Positions 1 through 8,968 of a stretch of 42,523 bases of DNA are shown here, one piece after another. The DNA is from CAYGBW01 sp964348185 (GTDB taxonomy: Bacteria > Desulfobacterota > BSN033 > WVXP01). Numbering within the stretch: position 1 is the first letter of the stretch; each line of letters opens with the position of its first letter. The stretch covers positions 1-42,523 of the forward strand of contig CAYGBW010000075.1 of the NCBI GenBank assembly GCA_964348185.1, given 5' to 3'. The notes under the pieces are model-generated. The model did not search any database, was not told the DNA's origin, and saw only the letters and a list, made by a program, of their open reading frames with translations. Made by a program: the position numbers and the translations under genes.

Positions 1-119
1 GGGCGAGATTCCGCTGTCTGAGGCCGCTAGGCCGAGTTCGGAAGATCGAACGACCGAGCCTTAGAACGGGTCAAAAACTCTGTACAGAGAGGGTCAGGGG
101 CGTTTTTCAGTGACGACTA
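1..119. mobile_element. MITE-like foldback repeat, copy A (cut by window edge)
   Basis: Bases 1-119 match 32400-32518 with only about three mismatches (near positions 24, 67 and 96), so this is a dispersed repeat. It ends in the same terminal inverted repeat as the complete copy (TTTTTCAGTGAC, about 103-114) and carries the palindrome CTCTGTACAGAG (78-89). The left end lies outside the window. There is no coding capacity. A non-autonomous foldback element is inferred from the inverted-repeat structure of copy C; no transposase is visible. Confidence 0.75.
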
Positions 120-361
120 CCGAGAAGAACCCATCGGCCCTCCCCCAGCTCGACACCTGACAGCGCTTCTAACATCTACTCTGACAATGGGATTTGTCTT
201 TTCGGTATGATTCTGTTAGGCTTGCCCGACGGGGAACGGTTTCTCTGTGTCTGTGGTCGCGCATTCCCCGGGCTCAGGACCAACGCAGCGATCTGGTCTA
301 TGGAACGGGAATTGCAGCGTCTATCCGGTCTGCGGGTATCCAAAGGGGAAGGAGCGATGCC
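120..361 (+). other. Leader region upstream of the AOR operon
   Basis: This non-coding stretch lies between the repeat and the AOR gene. The AOR frame stays open upstream to 194, but those codons have no Shine-Dalgarno site and do not resemble the family N-terminus. The only promoter-like pair I see is CTGACA (181-186) with TATGAT (206-211). Its 19-bp spacing is too long for a confident sigma-70 call. GGAG at 351-354, seven bases before ATG 362, fixes the AOR start. Confidence 0.45.
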
Positions 362-2218
362 ATGGGAGGCTATGGGGGTAGATTTCTCCAGGTGGATCTC
401 GCAAGGGGCGCCCTGGAGCATTTGACCCTGGGTGAGGAGTTCCTCCAGCGATATATTGGAGGGAGTGGCCTGGGGGCTGGGGTCTTTCTCGATCGTTTTG
501 TCCCCGGTGTCGAGCCTCTATCCCCTGAGAGCCCTCTCATGGTGATGACTGGGCCTTTGACCGGGACAAATTTCCCTGGATCGTCCCGCTTTATCGTCTG
601 CGGCAAATCGCCCCTGACGGGTATTTGGGGAGAGGCTGCCATTGGTGGGAATTTCAGCCCCGAGCTCAAAATGGCAGGGTACGATGGCATGATCGTTCTC
701 GGTGCATCGAGGGAACCGGTTTATCTCGTTATCGAGGATCATCAGGTGGAGCTAAGAGATGCGGGAAATCTCTGGGGGAAAGACACCTATCACACCACCG
801 AATTCCTGAAAGGGGAGTTGGGAAACCGTTACAAGATCCTGTGCATCGGGCAGGCAGGGGAGAACCTGGTCAGGTATGCGGCAATAGCCAATGACAAGGG
901 CCACTTCGCCGGACGCACCGGAATGGGGGCCCTTATGGGCTCTAAGAAATTCAAGGCCATCGCAGTTCACGGAACAAAAAAGGTCCCCATCCAAGATCCC
1001 GAGGCCTATTCCAGGGCCTTCAGGGCTGTGACCAAAAGCTGTAAGGAGTCCCTGATAGCCAGAACCCTGCACGAGTTGGGAACCGACGGTGGGATGGACC
1101 TGGGGATGATGACCGGGGATGTGCCCATCAGGAACTGGACTGTGGGACAGGACTTGGAGCTTTCAGCCAGACTTGGAGGGCCGGCTCTCAGGCAAAACTA
1201 CCTGGTCCGGGCCCATGCTTGCTCTTTCTGCCCGATTGCGTGTAAACGGGTGGTAAAGGTGGACGAAGGCCCCTATCGCGTGGAGGAGGGCCCAGGGCCA
1301 GAATACGAGACCTGTTGCACCTTCGGGACACTGATCCTCAACAACAATCTCGCGGCAGTGGCCAAGGCCAATGAGCAGTGCAATCGATACGGTATGGATA
1401 CCATGAGTTGTGGGTCTTCTATCGCGTTCGCCATGGAGTGCTATGAGAAAGGCCTTCTGAGTGTTCAGGACACCGATGGCATTGGGCTCGAGTGGGGAGA
1501 TATGGGGGCTGTTTTGACCCTTCTCGATAAGATCGCACACCGGCAAGGAATCGGAGACCTCCTGGCGGACGGGACTCGGCGCGCGGCGGAAAGCATCGGT
1601 GGCGATGCCCACGACCTTGCGGTCCACGTCAAGGGACTCGAGGTGCCCATGCATGATCCTCGGGGGTTCCATGGGATGGGCCTCGCCTATGCTTACTCCA
1701 GCCGAGGCGCCTGCCACAACCAGCACACCGTCCTCCCGGTGGAGCAGGGGTGGGTGATCCGAACCGAACTCGGACTCCAGGAGGATTATCAGCCACAGAC
1801 GAGTCAGGGCAAGGCTGAGATGGTCTACATCTGCGAGAATTATGGCGTGCTTCTCAATGCCCTGTGCCAATGTCACTTTGTCAACTTTGTCACGGCACCC
1901 GAGGACCTCTTGGGTGCCCTGAATGGCGTCACGGGTTGGGAATTCACCTTAGACGATCTCATGGCCTGTGGAGAGAGGATCTGGCTTCTCAAGCGGGGTC
2001 TTGTCAATCTCATGGGGGTTACCGATGGGGATGACGTCCTTCCCAAGCGGATCCTCACCCCCCTTGCAGAAGGAGGAGCGGCCGGTTCGGTCCCAGATCT
2101 CGAGGGAATGAAGGAGGAATACAAGAAGGTTCGAGGCCTCAACCAGAAGGGCGTCCCATCGCGGAAAAAGCTCGAGGGGGCAGGGTTGGAGGCCCTGGCT
2201 GAACGGCTTTATCCATAA
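362..2218 (+). CDS. Aldehyde ferredoxin oxidoreductase family protein
   Basis: Tungsten/molybdenum bis-pterin enzyme family that interconverts aldehydes and carboxylic acids with ferredoxin, in the cytoplasm. The 618-residue length is normal for the family. Family N-terminal features (YIGGSGLGA, GPLTGTNFPGSSR, GEAAIGGNF) are present. The [4Fe-4S] ligands are visible as C287-x2-C290-x3-C294, with a late Cys (C504, before HF) matching the fourth ligand. GPEYET and a VKGLEVPMHDPRG segment match the pterin-binding part. The start is ATG 362 behind GGAG at 351-354; 56 upstream open codons are excluded because they have no RBS and lie outside the family domain. It is followed by an SCP2-like gene, an iron ADH and another SCP2-like gene on the same strand. 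The substrate cannot be read from sequence: aliphatic, aromatic or fatty aldehydes are all possible. Confidence 0.93.
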   Translation: MGGYGGRFLQVDLARGALEHLTLGEEFLQRYIGGSGLGAGVFLDRFVPGVEPLSPESPLMVMTGPLTGTNFPGSSRFIVCGKSPLTGIWGEAAIGGNFSPELKMAGYDGMIVLGASREPVYLVIEDHQVELRDAGNLWGKDTYHTTEFLKGELGNRYKILCIGQAGENLVRYAAIANDKGHFAGRTGMGALMGSKKFKAIAVHGTKKVPIQDPEAYSRAFRAVTKSCKESLIARTLHELGTDGGMDLGMMTGDVPIRNWTVGQDLELSARLGGPALRQNYLVRAHACSFCPIACKRVVKVDEGPYRVEEGPGPEYETCCTFGTLILNNNLAAVAKANEQCNRYGMDTMSCGSSIAFAMECYEKGLLSVQDTDGIGLEWGDMGAVLTLLDKIAHRQGIGDLLADGTRRAAESIGGDAHDLAVHVKGLEVPMHDPRGFHGMGLAYAYSSRGACHNQHTVLPVEQGWVIRTELGLQEDYQPQTSQGKAEMVYICENYGVLLNALCQCHFVNFVTAPEDLLGALNGVTGWEFTLDDLMACGERIWLLKRGLVNLMGVTDGDDVLPKRILTPLAEGGAAGSVPDLEGMKEEYKKVRGLNQKGVPSRKKLEGAGLEALAERLYP

Positions 2219-2242
2219 ATGCAGATCGGGGAGGAGCGAGCC

Positions 2243-2668
2243 ATGGCAGATGAGATCATGTTCTTCAGCGAGGAGTGGGTCAGAAGCTTCAAGGAAGCGG
2301 TCCGGAACAGTCCGTCGTACAAGCAGGCGGCCAAAACCTGGGAGGGGGACCTGACCTTGGTCATTCAGGCAGACCCGCGCGCGGGCATCGAATCAGACCT
2401 CTATCTCTATATGGACCTCTGGCATGGAGATTGTCGGGATATGCGCGTCGTCTCCCCGGAGGAAGGAGAAGAGGCCAAGTTTGTCATTAGGGGCGCCTAC
2501 GATCGATGGAAGCAGGTGGCGAAGGGGGAGCTCGACCCCATCAAGGGGATGATGCAGGGAAAACTGAAGCTCAAGGGGGATCTCCCGTACATTGTCCGAT
2601 ACGTGCAGGCGGCCAAGGAGCTCGTGACCTGTACGTCCAAGATCCCCGCCCGGTTCCCCGATGAGTAA
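2243..2668 (+). CDS. SCP2 sterol-transfer-fold protein
   Basis: A 141-residue protein resembling the SCP2 sterol-binding domain family, whose fold holds lipids or acyl chains in a hydrophobic tunnel. Features seen: an early helix, a strand-rich middle (LTLVIQADP, LYLYMDLWHGDC), then a FVIRGAYDRWKQVAKGELDPIKGMMQGKLKLKGD-type region split over residues 80-115, where the K-x-LKGD segment is characteristic. There is no signal peptide, so it is cytoplasmic. The start at ATG 2243 is chosen because GGGGAGGAG lies just before it; an in-frame ATG at 2219 directly abuts the AOR stop and has no RBS of its own. It sits 24 bases after the AOR stop, so co-transcription is likely. Its partner lipid or substrate is unknown. 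Confidence 0.82.
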   Translation: MADEIMFFSEEWVRSFKEAVRNSPSYKQAAKTWEGDLTLVIQADPRAGIESDLYLYMDLWHGDCRDMRVVSPEEGEEAKFVIRGAYDRWKQVAKGELDPIKGMMQGKLKLKGDLPYIVRYVQAAKELVTCTSKIPARFPDE

Positions 2669-2703
2669 GATCCGGTGGGATCGATCATGAGGAGGCGTTG
2701 GAG

Positions 2704-3867
2704 ATGCCTTATGATGTGGACCTTTCATTCAACTTCTCGACCCCGACCAAGATCATCTTCGGACTCAACACGGCCCGGGAGGTGCGGATAGAGATCCAGG
2801 CTCTGGGGGGCGAAAAGGCCCTCATCGTGACCGATGAGGGGATCACCCGGGCTGGCCTTTTGGATCCGGTCAAAAGGGCTCTGGGGGATCTTTGCGTGGG
2901 GGTTTTTTCGGACGTCCCCCAGGACACGGGCGTTCGCGTGGTCAATCGGGCCGCAGAGTTTGCCCGGGGTTTGGACGTGGATAGCCTGGTGAGTTTGGGG
3001 GGAGGCAGTGTCATCGATACGGCCAAGGGCCTGGCCATCCTCTTGAAAGAGGGTGGGAGGTTAGAGGACTACCAGGGGATGCACATGCTGAGCCGTCCCC
3101 AGACACCCCATATCTGTATCCCCACCACCGCAGGCACGGGCAGTGAGGTCACCTGGGTCGCCGTGGTGAAGGATCACGAGCGGGGTCAGAAAGTGATCCT
3201 CTTTGACTATCACCTGGCTCCGAATGCAGCCATCTTGGACCCATTGGTGGTGTCCAGCCTACCCCCCCTCATCTCGGCGTTTACGGGTATGGATGCTCTG
3301 ACCCACGCCGTGGAGGCCATCCAGGCCCTCGAGCGAGAGCCCATCGCTGATGCCCTCGCCTTGCATGCCATTCGGCTCATCACGACCCACCTTCCCCGAT
3401 GTGTGGGGAAAGGGGATGATCTCGTGGCCCGGGGGCAGATGCAGATCGCTGCCACGATGGCGGGTATGGCCGCCACCAATGCCATGTACGGTCTGGTCCA
3501 CGCCATGGCCCACTCGGTAGGGGCCAGGTTTGGTGTCCCCCACGGCCTTGCCAATGCCATCCTCCTCCCCCACGTCATCCTCTACAACCTGGACGCCTGT
3601 CCGGACCGTTACGCCATGGTCGCGGAGGCCATGGGGGTGAGGAAGCCCGGCCTCAACGATACCGAGGCCGGCAAAGCCGCAGCCGAGGCGATCTGGGACC
3701 TCACCGAAAGGATCGGACTCCCCCAGAGATTGCGCCAGGTCCATGTGACGCGAGATGGACTGAAGGGGTGCGCGTTGCTCTCTCTCACAGATGGCGCAAT
3801 CGTGTATAATCCCAAGCCGGTCTTCGATGGAGAAGAGGTTTTGAAGATCTACGAGGAAGCATGGTGA
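2704..3867 (+). CDS. Iron-containing (group III) alcohol dehydrogenase
   Basis: A 387-residue NAD(P)-dependent Fe-ADH family enzyme interconverting alcohols and aldehydes or ketones. Seen: STPTKIIFGLNT near the N-terminus, the nucleotide-binding GGGSVIDTAKG, TTAGTGSEVT, and the divalent-metal ligands in GMDALTHAVEA (Asp and His) plus HAMAHSVGARFGVPHG (two His). The length is typical. The start is ATG 2704 with GGAGG at 2691-2695; a TTG six bases upstream is too close to that site. It follows the SCP2 gene by 35 bases and overlaps the next gene (ATGGTGA), so it belongs to the AOR operon. Beside AOR it is well placed to reduce an aldehyde made from an acid, or to supply an aldehyde for oxidation. 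Direction and chain length are not determinable here. Confidence 0.93.
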   Translation: MPYDVDLSFNFSTPTKIIFGLNTAREVRIEIQALGGEKALIVTDEGITRAGLLDPVKRALGDLCVGVFSDVPQDTGVRVVNRAAEFARGLDVDSLVSLGGGSVIDTAKGLAILLKEGGRLEDYQGMHMLSRPQTPHICIPTTAGTGSEVTWVAVVKDHERGQKVILFDYHLAPNAAILDPLVVSSLPPLISAFTGMDALTHAVEAIQALEREPIADALALHAIRLITTHLPRCVGKGDDLVARGQMQIAATMAGMAATNAMYGLVHAMAHSVGARFGVPHGLANAILLPHVILYNLDACPDRYAMVAEAMGVRKPGLNDTEAGKAAAEAIWDLTERIGLPQRLRQVHVTRDGLKGCALLSLTDGAIVYNPKPVFDGEEVLKIYEEAW

Positions 3868-4307
3868 CGTCGCAAGTTCACGGCTCTATGCCTGAAATCG
3901 AACTCGCCCAGGGAGTCGAATCTGAAGGCCTTCCAGAGATGCTGGCCATCCTCCTGCGGCAGAACCTGGAGCAGAATCCAGACAAGGGTAAGGACTTCAA
4001 CGCCCTGCACATCGGGGTGGGGCTGAGGGTCATCGATCTGAATATGGAGTTAACGCTGGCCTTCCAAAAGGGACGCCTCGTCATCTACAACGGGTTGGTG
4101 GAGGGACCGAAAATCATCATCACCACGGATTCGGAGACGGTCTTAGACCTCAACCTGATCCAGGTGAAGTTCGGTCTTCCATGGTATTTTGATGCCCAGG
4201 GGAGGAGAATCCTAAAGAGCCTCTTTTCAGGTCGTTTGAAAATCCACGGGATGTTCGTCCACATGGGGAGCCTGACTCGCTTGACCAAAGTCATGTCAGT
4301 GCGCTGA
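3861..4307 (+). CDS. Second SCP2-like protein
   Basis: A 148-residue protein with an SCP2-like pattern: a helix (residues 20-40), strands with GVGLRVIDLNMELTLAFQ and GRLVIYNG, an IIITTDSETVLDLN segment and an RILKSLFSGRLKIHGMFVHMG-type tail split over residues 115-135. It is divergent from the first SCP2-like protein, so these are not recent duplicates. No signal peptide. The ATG at 3861 overlaps the ADH stop, which argues for translational coupling; GTG 3864 is an alternative start. It is the last gene of the operon, 47 bases from the convergent lipid kinase gene. Role inferred only from fold: a lipid or hydrophobic-substrate carrier. Confidence 0.72.
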   Translation: MVTSQVHGSMPEIELAQGVESEGLPEMLAILLRQNLEQNPDKGKDFNALHIGVGLRVIDLNMELTLAFQKGRLVIYNGLVEGPKIIITTDSETVLDLNLIQVKFGLPWYFDAQGRRILKSLFSGRLKIHGMFVHMGSLTRLTKVMSVR

Positions 4308-4354
4308 ATCCGTTGGGATTTTGCTCTGAATGACATCCTTTTTCATGACGTCCC

Positions 4355-5275
4355 CTATCTCAAAAAGGGCAGTACGCCAGGCATAATCGAGATTCTTATC
4401 GGCAATTGTCCCACGAGGTCTCCATCCATATCAATGAAAACGACTTCACTCGATTCGGCTTCTACCCGTCTTGCTCGCGTTATCTGAACATGGGGATTCG
4501 ACAGATGGGTACCCGCACGGAGTCTGGGGAGGTTCATAACGGCCTCCCATCTTCCGATATCTCCAAACAACACCACGTCAAACCAGCCATCGTTCAATTC
4601 CGCTGAAGGAGCTGGAAACAAACCCCCTCCAAAATAACGACCATTTGCCACGATGAAGTTGTTTAGAACCCCTGAATTCCATTCCCCCTCGTCCAATCGA
4701 TATCGAATCGTTTTGTTTTGATAGCGGAAAAGGGCCACCAAGATTGCCCACAGGAAAGAAATCCTTCCCCCAAACCTCTTCGTGGTGCGGTTTACCCTTT
4801 CCACGACGGCTCCACCGATCCCAAAATCCAGAATATTGATAAAGTGGCGTACGACTTGACTGCCCTCCAGTGACAGAAATCTGGCCTCCCCCACGTCAAT
4901 TTTCTGGGGTTGAACCCGGGTCAGTTGGTTGACCGCGTCCGCTGTCCCTGATGGAAACCCGAGTGTTTTTGCAAAATCTGCTCCCGTTCCGATTTCCAGC
5001 ACTCCCAACGCAACCTCCTGCCTGAGCAACCTTCCCTGGTGGAACAGTCCGTTCAGTACGCCATTTAGCGTTCCGTCTCCTCCCACGCAAATAATCCGGT
5101 CATATCCCCTGAGGACTCCCTCTCGGGCTAGTTGAGTCTCATGTAAAGGTTTCTCTGTAAACACCGTCTCAAATTCGAATGGGTATGTGGATTCAAGCAG
5201 TTCCTGAATAGCTGGCCAGCGTTTCTTCGTGGCACCGTTTGCGGATTCGGGATTAACGATGAACCTCGTTCTCAT
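4355..5275 (-). CDS. Diacylglycerol kinase-family lipid kinase
   Basis: A 306-residue member of the DAGK catalytic / YegS / LCB5 family, which phosphorylates diacylglycerol or related lipids with ATP at the membrane surface. Seen: N-terminal FIVNPESANG (the family IVNP..G start), the nucleotide loop ICVGGDGTLNGVLNG, then GTGADFAKTLG and a C-terminal beta domain with NFIVANGRYFGGGL and FIDMDGD. The start is ATG 5275, where homology to the family begins; a longer open frame to 5389 runs inside the upstream gene. The gene overlaps the 3' end of the GlpD gene by 23 bases, so translation is probably coupled. Substrate is open: diacylglycerol, alkyl-acylglycerol or another lipid alcohol. Confidence 0.88.
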   Translation of the reverse strand: MRTRFIVNPESANGATKKRWPAIQELLESTYPFEFETVFTEKPLHETQLAREGVLRGYDRIICVGGDGTLNGVLNGLFHQGRLLRQEVALGVLEIGTGADFAKTLGFPSGTADAVNQLTRVQPQKIDVGEARFLSLEGSQVVRHFINILDFGIGGAVVERVNRTTKRFGGRISFLWAILVALFRYQNKTIRYRLDEGEWNSGVLNNFIVANGRYFGGGLFPAPSAELNDGWFDVVLFGDIGRWEAVMNLPRLRAGTHLSNPHVQITRARRVEAESSEVVFIDMDGDLVGQLPIRISIMPGVLPFLR

Positions 5276-6983
5276 GAGGCGTTTCCCCACGGAAATGCTC
5301 GGTGAGTCTAATCCGAGATCTGTACCGGTCGATTTGCCCTTGGTTTTCTTCAGCTGACCACCCAAGACGCGCTTGCATACGACGCGCAACTTCCCCGTGC
5401 ACCTCTAGGCCTTGACGGTTTAGCAACGAAAACAGCGGAGCCCGCCGGATCAAGAAATCCTCCAGGGACAGGGTCATTTCGTGATCGATGGTGTAAGACA
5501 ATTCCCCCCAGACATAGGGCAGGTGGGGATGAATTCGGTCGAATGCGTTGGGTGTTTCTTCAAACTTCGCGAGCACCTTTGGGATGTTTGCCCCGTACCT
5601 TTCGATCAGATGTTCAGCGACCTCCCCATCAAAGCCGTACGTATCAACCCCTCGGGATATCCATTTCCGTTGAAACTCTTCATAATCCTGAATTTCGCCG
5701 CCCCACAACGGTACCGTATCCGTGATACAATTGGGGTTGCGAGCCGTCACATGAAAGGAGGTCGCCAGGCGCCGCGTCAAACGGTCCACCATGTGTTTTG
5801 CCATCTTCCGGTAGGTCGTCAATTTACCGCCAACAATCGAGAAGAAATTCTCCGGCCCCTCAAAAATCTGATACTCCCGGCTAACCTGAGACGGGGCCTT
5901 ATCCCCTTCAAAAATGAGAGGCCTCAGTCCAGCAAATGTGGAGAGAATACGAGCATCGGTTAGATGGGCCTTTGGGAAATAGTAATTGAATGATTCCAGG
6001 AGGTAGTCCACATCGCTACGCTCGACAGAGATTTGGTCGGGATCACCGCTGTAATCCGTATCGGTCGTTCCCAACAGGACGATCTTTTTCCATGGTATAG
6101 CAAAAATAGGCCTGCCGTCCTGAATGGCAAATTGCATGAAGGCATGTCGAAGGGGTAGGTCTTCCGTAGAGACGATGATGTGCACGCCTTTGGTCAGGCG
6201 AACTCGTCGCTCTTTTTGTTTGAGTAGGGCCTGTCGGACATGATCGCTCCATGGGCCTGCTGCATTGGCCACGACACGGGACTTGATGGAGATTTCTTCG
6301 CCACTGAGCTGATCTTTTGCCAGGACGCCAGCCATCCTGCGGTTTTGCATGATTGCGTCTGCTGCCATGACATGGTTGGCGACAAGGGCCCCGTGTTGCG
6401 CTGCGGATTGGACGGTCGACATCACCAACCGAAAATCGTCTCCCCAACAGTCGGAGTATTCTGCGGCCTTTCGAAGTCCATCCTGACGGTATCCGGGCTC
6501 CATGTCATGGAGTTCCTCAGCCGAAACCATTCGATAACGCCCAATGTTTCTGTCAGAAGCCAGAATATCATACAAGAACATGCCGATATGGATGAGTATC
6601 GCTGGCGGCCTCGACCCCCGGTACACAGGCAGTAGACACCTCATGGGATAGACCAGATGAGGGGCCAACCCCCTAAGGATTTTCCGTTCCACCAAGGCCT
6701 CGTGGACCAGTCCGAATTGCAGTTGTCTCAGGTAACGGAATCCACCGTGAACCAATTTGGAAGACTTGCTGCTCGTGCCCGCACCAAAATCGTCTTTTTC
6801 GATCAGAGCGGTTTTCAATCCACGAAGCGCGGCATCCCGAGCAATTCCAGCGCCCGTAATCCCCCCGCCGATTACCAAGACATCAAAAGTCTCCTCATCC
6901 ATCTGCTCTAGGATGCGTTGGCGTGCCTCCGGAGAGAGATTCAAGGTTGTTTTTTCCCCCTCTTGGTCTTTCATCCGATTCAT
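5253..6983 (-). CDS. glpD: FAD-dependent glycerol-3-phosphate dehydrogenase
   Basis: A 576-residue flavoprotein oxidising sn-glycerol 3-phosphate to dihydroxyacetone phosphate at the membrane, passing electrons to quinone. Seen: the dinucleotide fold VIGGGITGAGIARDAALRG (residues about 36-54), the family signature GTSSKSSKLVHGGFRYL, an internal TKGVHIIV and GTTDTDYSGDP, and the C-terminal helical DAO_C domain. Length is typical of GlpD/GlpA. ATG 6983 is used; ATG 6974 in the same frame is an alternative. It lies between the alkyl-DHAP-synthase-like gene (168 bases upstream) and the lipid kinase (overlapping). In this setting it may supply or drain DHAP for glycerolipid synthesis instead of serving glycerol catabolism: there is no glpK or glpF nearby. 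Confidence 0.92.
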   Translation of the reverse strand: MNRMKDQEGEKTTLNLSPEARQRILEQMDEETFDVLVIGGGITGAGIARDAALRGLKTALIEKDDFGAGTSSKSSKLVHGGFRYLRQLQFGLVHEALVERKILRGLAPHLVYPMRCLLPVYRGSRPPAILIHIGMFLYDILASDRNIGRYRMVSAEELHDMEPGYRQDGLRKAAEYSDCWGDDFRLVMSTVQSAAQHGALVANHVMAADAIMQNRRMAGVLAKDQLSGEEISIKSRVVANAAGPWSDHVRQALLKQKERRVRLTKGVHIIVSTEDLPLRHAFMQFAIQDGRPIFAIPWKKIVLLGTTDTDYSGDPDQISVERSDVDYLLESFNYYFPKAHLTDARILSTFAGLRPLIFEGDKAPSQVSREYQIFEGPENFFSIVGGKLTTYRKMAKHMVDRLTRRLATSFHVTARNPNCITDTVPLWGGEIQDYEEFQRKWISRGVDTYGFDGEVAEHLIERYGANIPKVLAKFEETPNAFDRIHPHLPYVWGELSYTIDHEMTLSLEDFLIRRAPLFSLLNRQGLEVHGEVARRMQARLGWSAEENQGQIDRYRSRIRLTEHFRGETPHENEVHR

Positions 6984-7151
6984 GACGAAACACTTCTACT
7001 TATCGGATTTTTGCTTGGATTCTTGAAAGGGCGCTCCCTTCCAGATCCGAGATATCACGATCCAAAATCCTTCAACCTGGCTTAGGGCTCCGGGGTAATT
7101 CCCATTCTCACCCAGCCTTATGGCAGGAGCCCCATAGCCACGATTCTGAGG

Positions 7152-8840
7152 TTACAGAGGAATTTCCCCTTCTGAATCAGGCAGAAGTTTTCGAGGATTT
7201 AAGATCCCCTCTGGATCAACCCCTTTCTTCAGGCTTCGAAGCAAACCAAGGCCCTCCTCGCCGATTTCATGCACCAGCCAGGAGCGATGATCCAGACCAA
7301 TGCCGTGGTGATGGCTTATGGCGCCCCCTCCGGCCACGATGGCGTCGGATGCCGCCCTCTTAATCACCCACCACGTCTCCAATTCCTGACCAACATGGGG
7401 CGTGGCCAGTAGGATAAAATAGAGAGAGCTGCCCGTTGGGTACATGTGAGAGAGATGTGCCGTGATCACTCCTTTGATGGTCAATTGATCGTATGCCTGC
7501 ATGACGGCGTTCCGAACGTTCACGTAGAGATTCCAGATATTGTCCCATTCTGTGGCCGTTTCCAGGGTATCCACTAAAATGCCGTAGTCCATCAGAGCAT
7601 CCCGCAAATAGGGATTTTCAAATCGGTGTCGATACCAGTCCTGTCCGACACGCTGATTGAGATGAAACACGGAAAACGATCTCAGGATCCTCCTGATAGC
7701 CTTCCACTCCATCCGAATCCCCTGAGCACTTCCTTCCAGTCCCCAGATTAACATGGAACGGTTTTGGGGGCGAAACCCCCTCTTTTCCAACCAGCCTAGT
7801 CCCACGGTTTGTAAGGCGTCTGCAATGAAAGAACCTCTCTTTTCCCTCAGCGAGAAAATGAATTCGGTTTCTTCGGCATCTGATAACCGTAGAACAGCTG
7901 GCTTGATTCCAGACTGCAGGATTTGACGCATAGCCTCCACGCCCTCTTCAAATGAACGGAACAGAGCTGCGGTATAGACCTTTCTCTCTGGAACAGGCTT
8001 CAGTCGAATTCGGGCCTGGGTAATGATCCCCAAGATTCCTTCGGAACCGATAATCACCTGGGCCAAATCAGGGCCCGTGGCAGCCGCCGGTAAATGGGGC
8101 GTCTGCAACAATCCTTTTGGCGTTAGCAACCGAACGCTCTCCACCATGTCCTCTATTTTCCCGTACAGGGTTGATTGCTGCCCTGCCGAACGCGCAGCGA
8201 CCCAGCCACCCAGGGTGGAAAACTCAAAAGACTCGAGATAATGGGAAAGGGTGAGCCCTTCCGCCTGTAATTCCGCCTCCAGTTTGGGTCCCAAGATGCC
8301 CGCCTGCACGTCGGCCACCAGGGACTCCTTTCGGATTGCCAATATCCGATCCATCCCCTTCAGATCGATCACCACCAATCCTCGATGAGTACCCCCGCGG
8401 GTGGCCTCTACCCCCCCGGTTACACTCGTACCCCCTCCCCATGGAACGAGGGCGACGCGATGCTCGACCGCCCAGTTGAGTATCTTCCGAATTTCGTCCT
8501 CGGTCACCGGGTAGAGAACCGCGTCCGGAACTTCCGGAAAAACCTTTTTCCGGATGCGAATGAGATCGTGATAGCTCTTCCCATAGGTATGAGAGAGCCT
8601 CTCCCCTCTTGATAGAGCGATCCGTTGTTTGGGAAGGATTTTCTGGATCCCCTGCAAATCTGACCGTGAAAAATGGTCCGGCGGAAGTTCAATATCGTCA
8701 AAAGAAGGAGGGAAAGAGAACGGTTCACCGGGGAAATCCAGTCTCCTTCTCAGATGGGGCCAGAAAAAAGGCCTCTGCCTTAAGTCGTACTCCTTGCCGG
8801 GATCGCCCCATCCCCACCATTTTGTTTGATTCAGCCCCAT
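7152..8840 (-). CDS. Alkyldihydroxyacetonephosphate synthase-like FAD enzyme
   Basis: A 562-residue flavoprotein of the FAD_binding_4 / FAD-oxidase C family that resembles alkyl-DHAP synthase, the ether-bond-forming enzyme that swaps the acyl chain of acyl-DHAP for a fatty alcohol. Seen: an N-terminal TKWWGWGDP like the KWNGWG start of the eukaryotic enzyme, the FAD loop PWGGGTSVTGGVE, and near the C-terminus ISHHHGIG with H510-H512 and the following DPEGILNPRKLL. The triple-His motif and its spacing from the C-terminus match the animal enzyme closely. There is no peroxisomal targeting sequence, as expected in a bacterium. The start is ATG 8840 (a TTG lies one codon upstream). It is first of three genes with GlpD and the lipid kinase. 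A different FAD oxidase of the D-lactate/glycolate type is less likely given these motifs. Confidence 0.85.
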   Translation of the reverse strand: MGLNQTKWWGWGDPGKEYDLRQRPFFWPHLRRRLDFPGEPFSFPPSFDDIELPPDHFSRSDLQGIQKILPKQRIALSRGERLSHTYGKSYHDLIRIRKKVFPEVPDAVLYPVTEDEIRKILNWAVEHRVALVPWGGGTSVTGGVEATRGGTHRGLVVIDLKGMDRILAIRKESLVADVQAGILGPKLEAELQAEGLTLSHYLESFEFSTLGGWVAARSAGQQSTLYGKIEDMVESVRLLTPKGLLQTPHLPAAATGPDLAQVIIGSEGILGIITQARIRLKPVPERKVYTAALFRSFEEGVEAMRQILQSGIKPAVLRLSDAEETEFIFSLREKRGSFIADALQTVGLGWLEKRGFRPQNRSMLIWGLEGSAQGIRMEWKAIRRILRSFSVFHLNQRVGQDWYRHRFENPYLRDALMDYGILVDTLETATEWDNIWNLYVNVRNAVMQAYDQLTIKGVITAHLSHMYPTGSSLYFILLATPHVGQELETWWVIKRAASDAIVAGGGAISHHHGIGLDHRSWLVHEIGEEGLGLLRSLKKGVDPEGILNPRKLLPDSEGEIPL

Positions 8841-8968
8841 CAAGAATCCCGTTGATCGCTCCTTCGATCGAGTTCGGTCTCCTTAATCATAAACATGGAT
8901 CGACATCCCTTTGCAAAATTCAGTCCCATTGTTTTGTTTACAGAACATTCGGTTTGCTTTGTTTCCAG

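Noticed and set aside
194..361. Longer N-terminus for the AOR gene
   Set aside because: No RBS at 194, and the 56 extra residues do not resemble the family; GGAG before ATG 362 and family homology begin there.
1163..1876. Minus-strand open frame of 237 codons inside the AOR gene
   Set aside because: It is antisense to a clear enzyme gene, has no family resemblance and is explained by codon bias.
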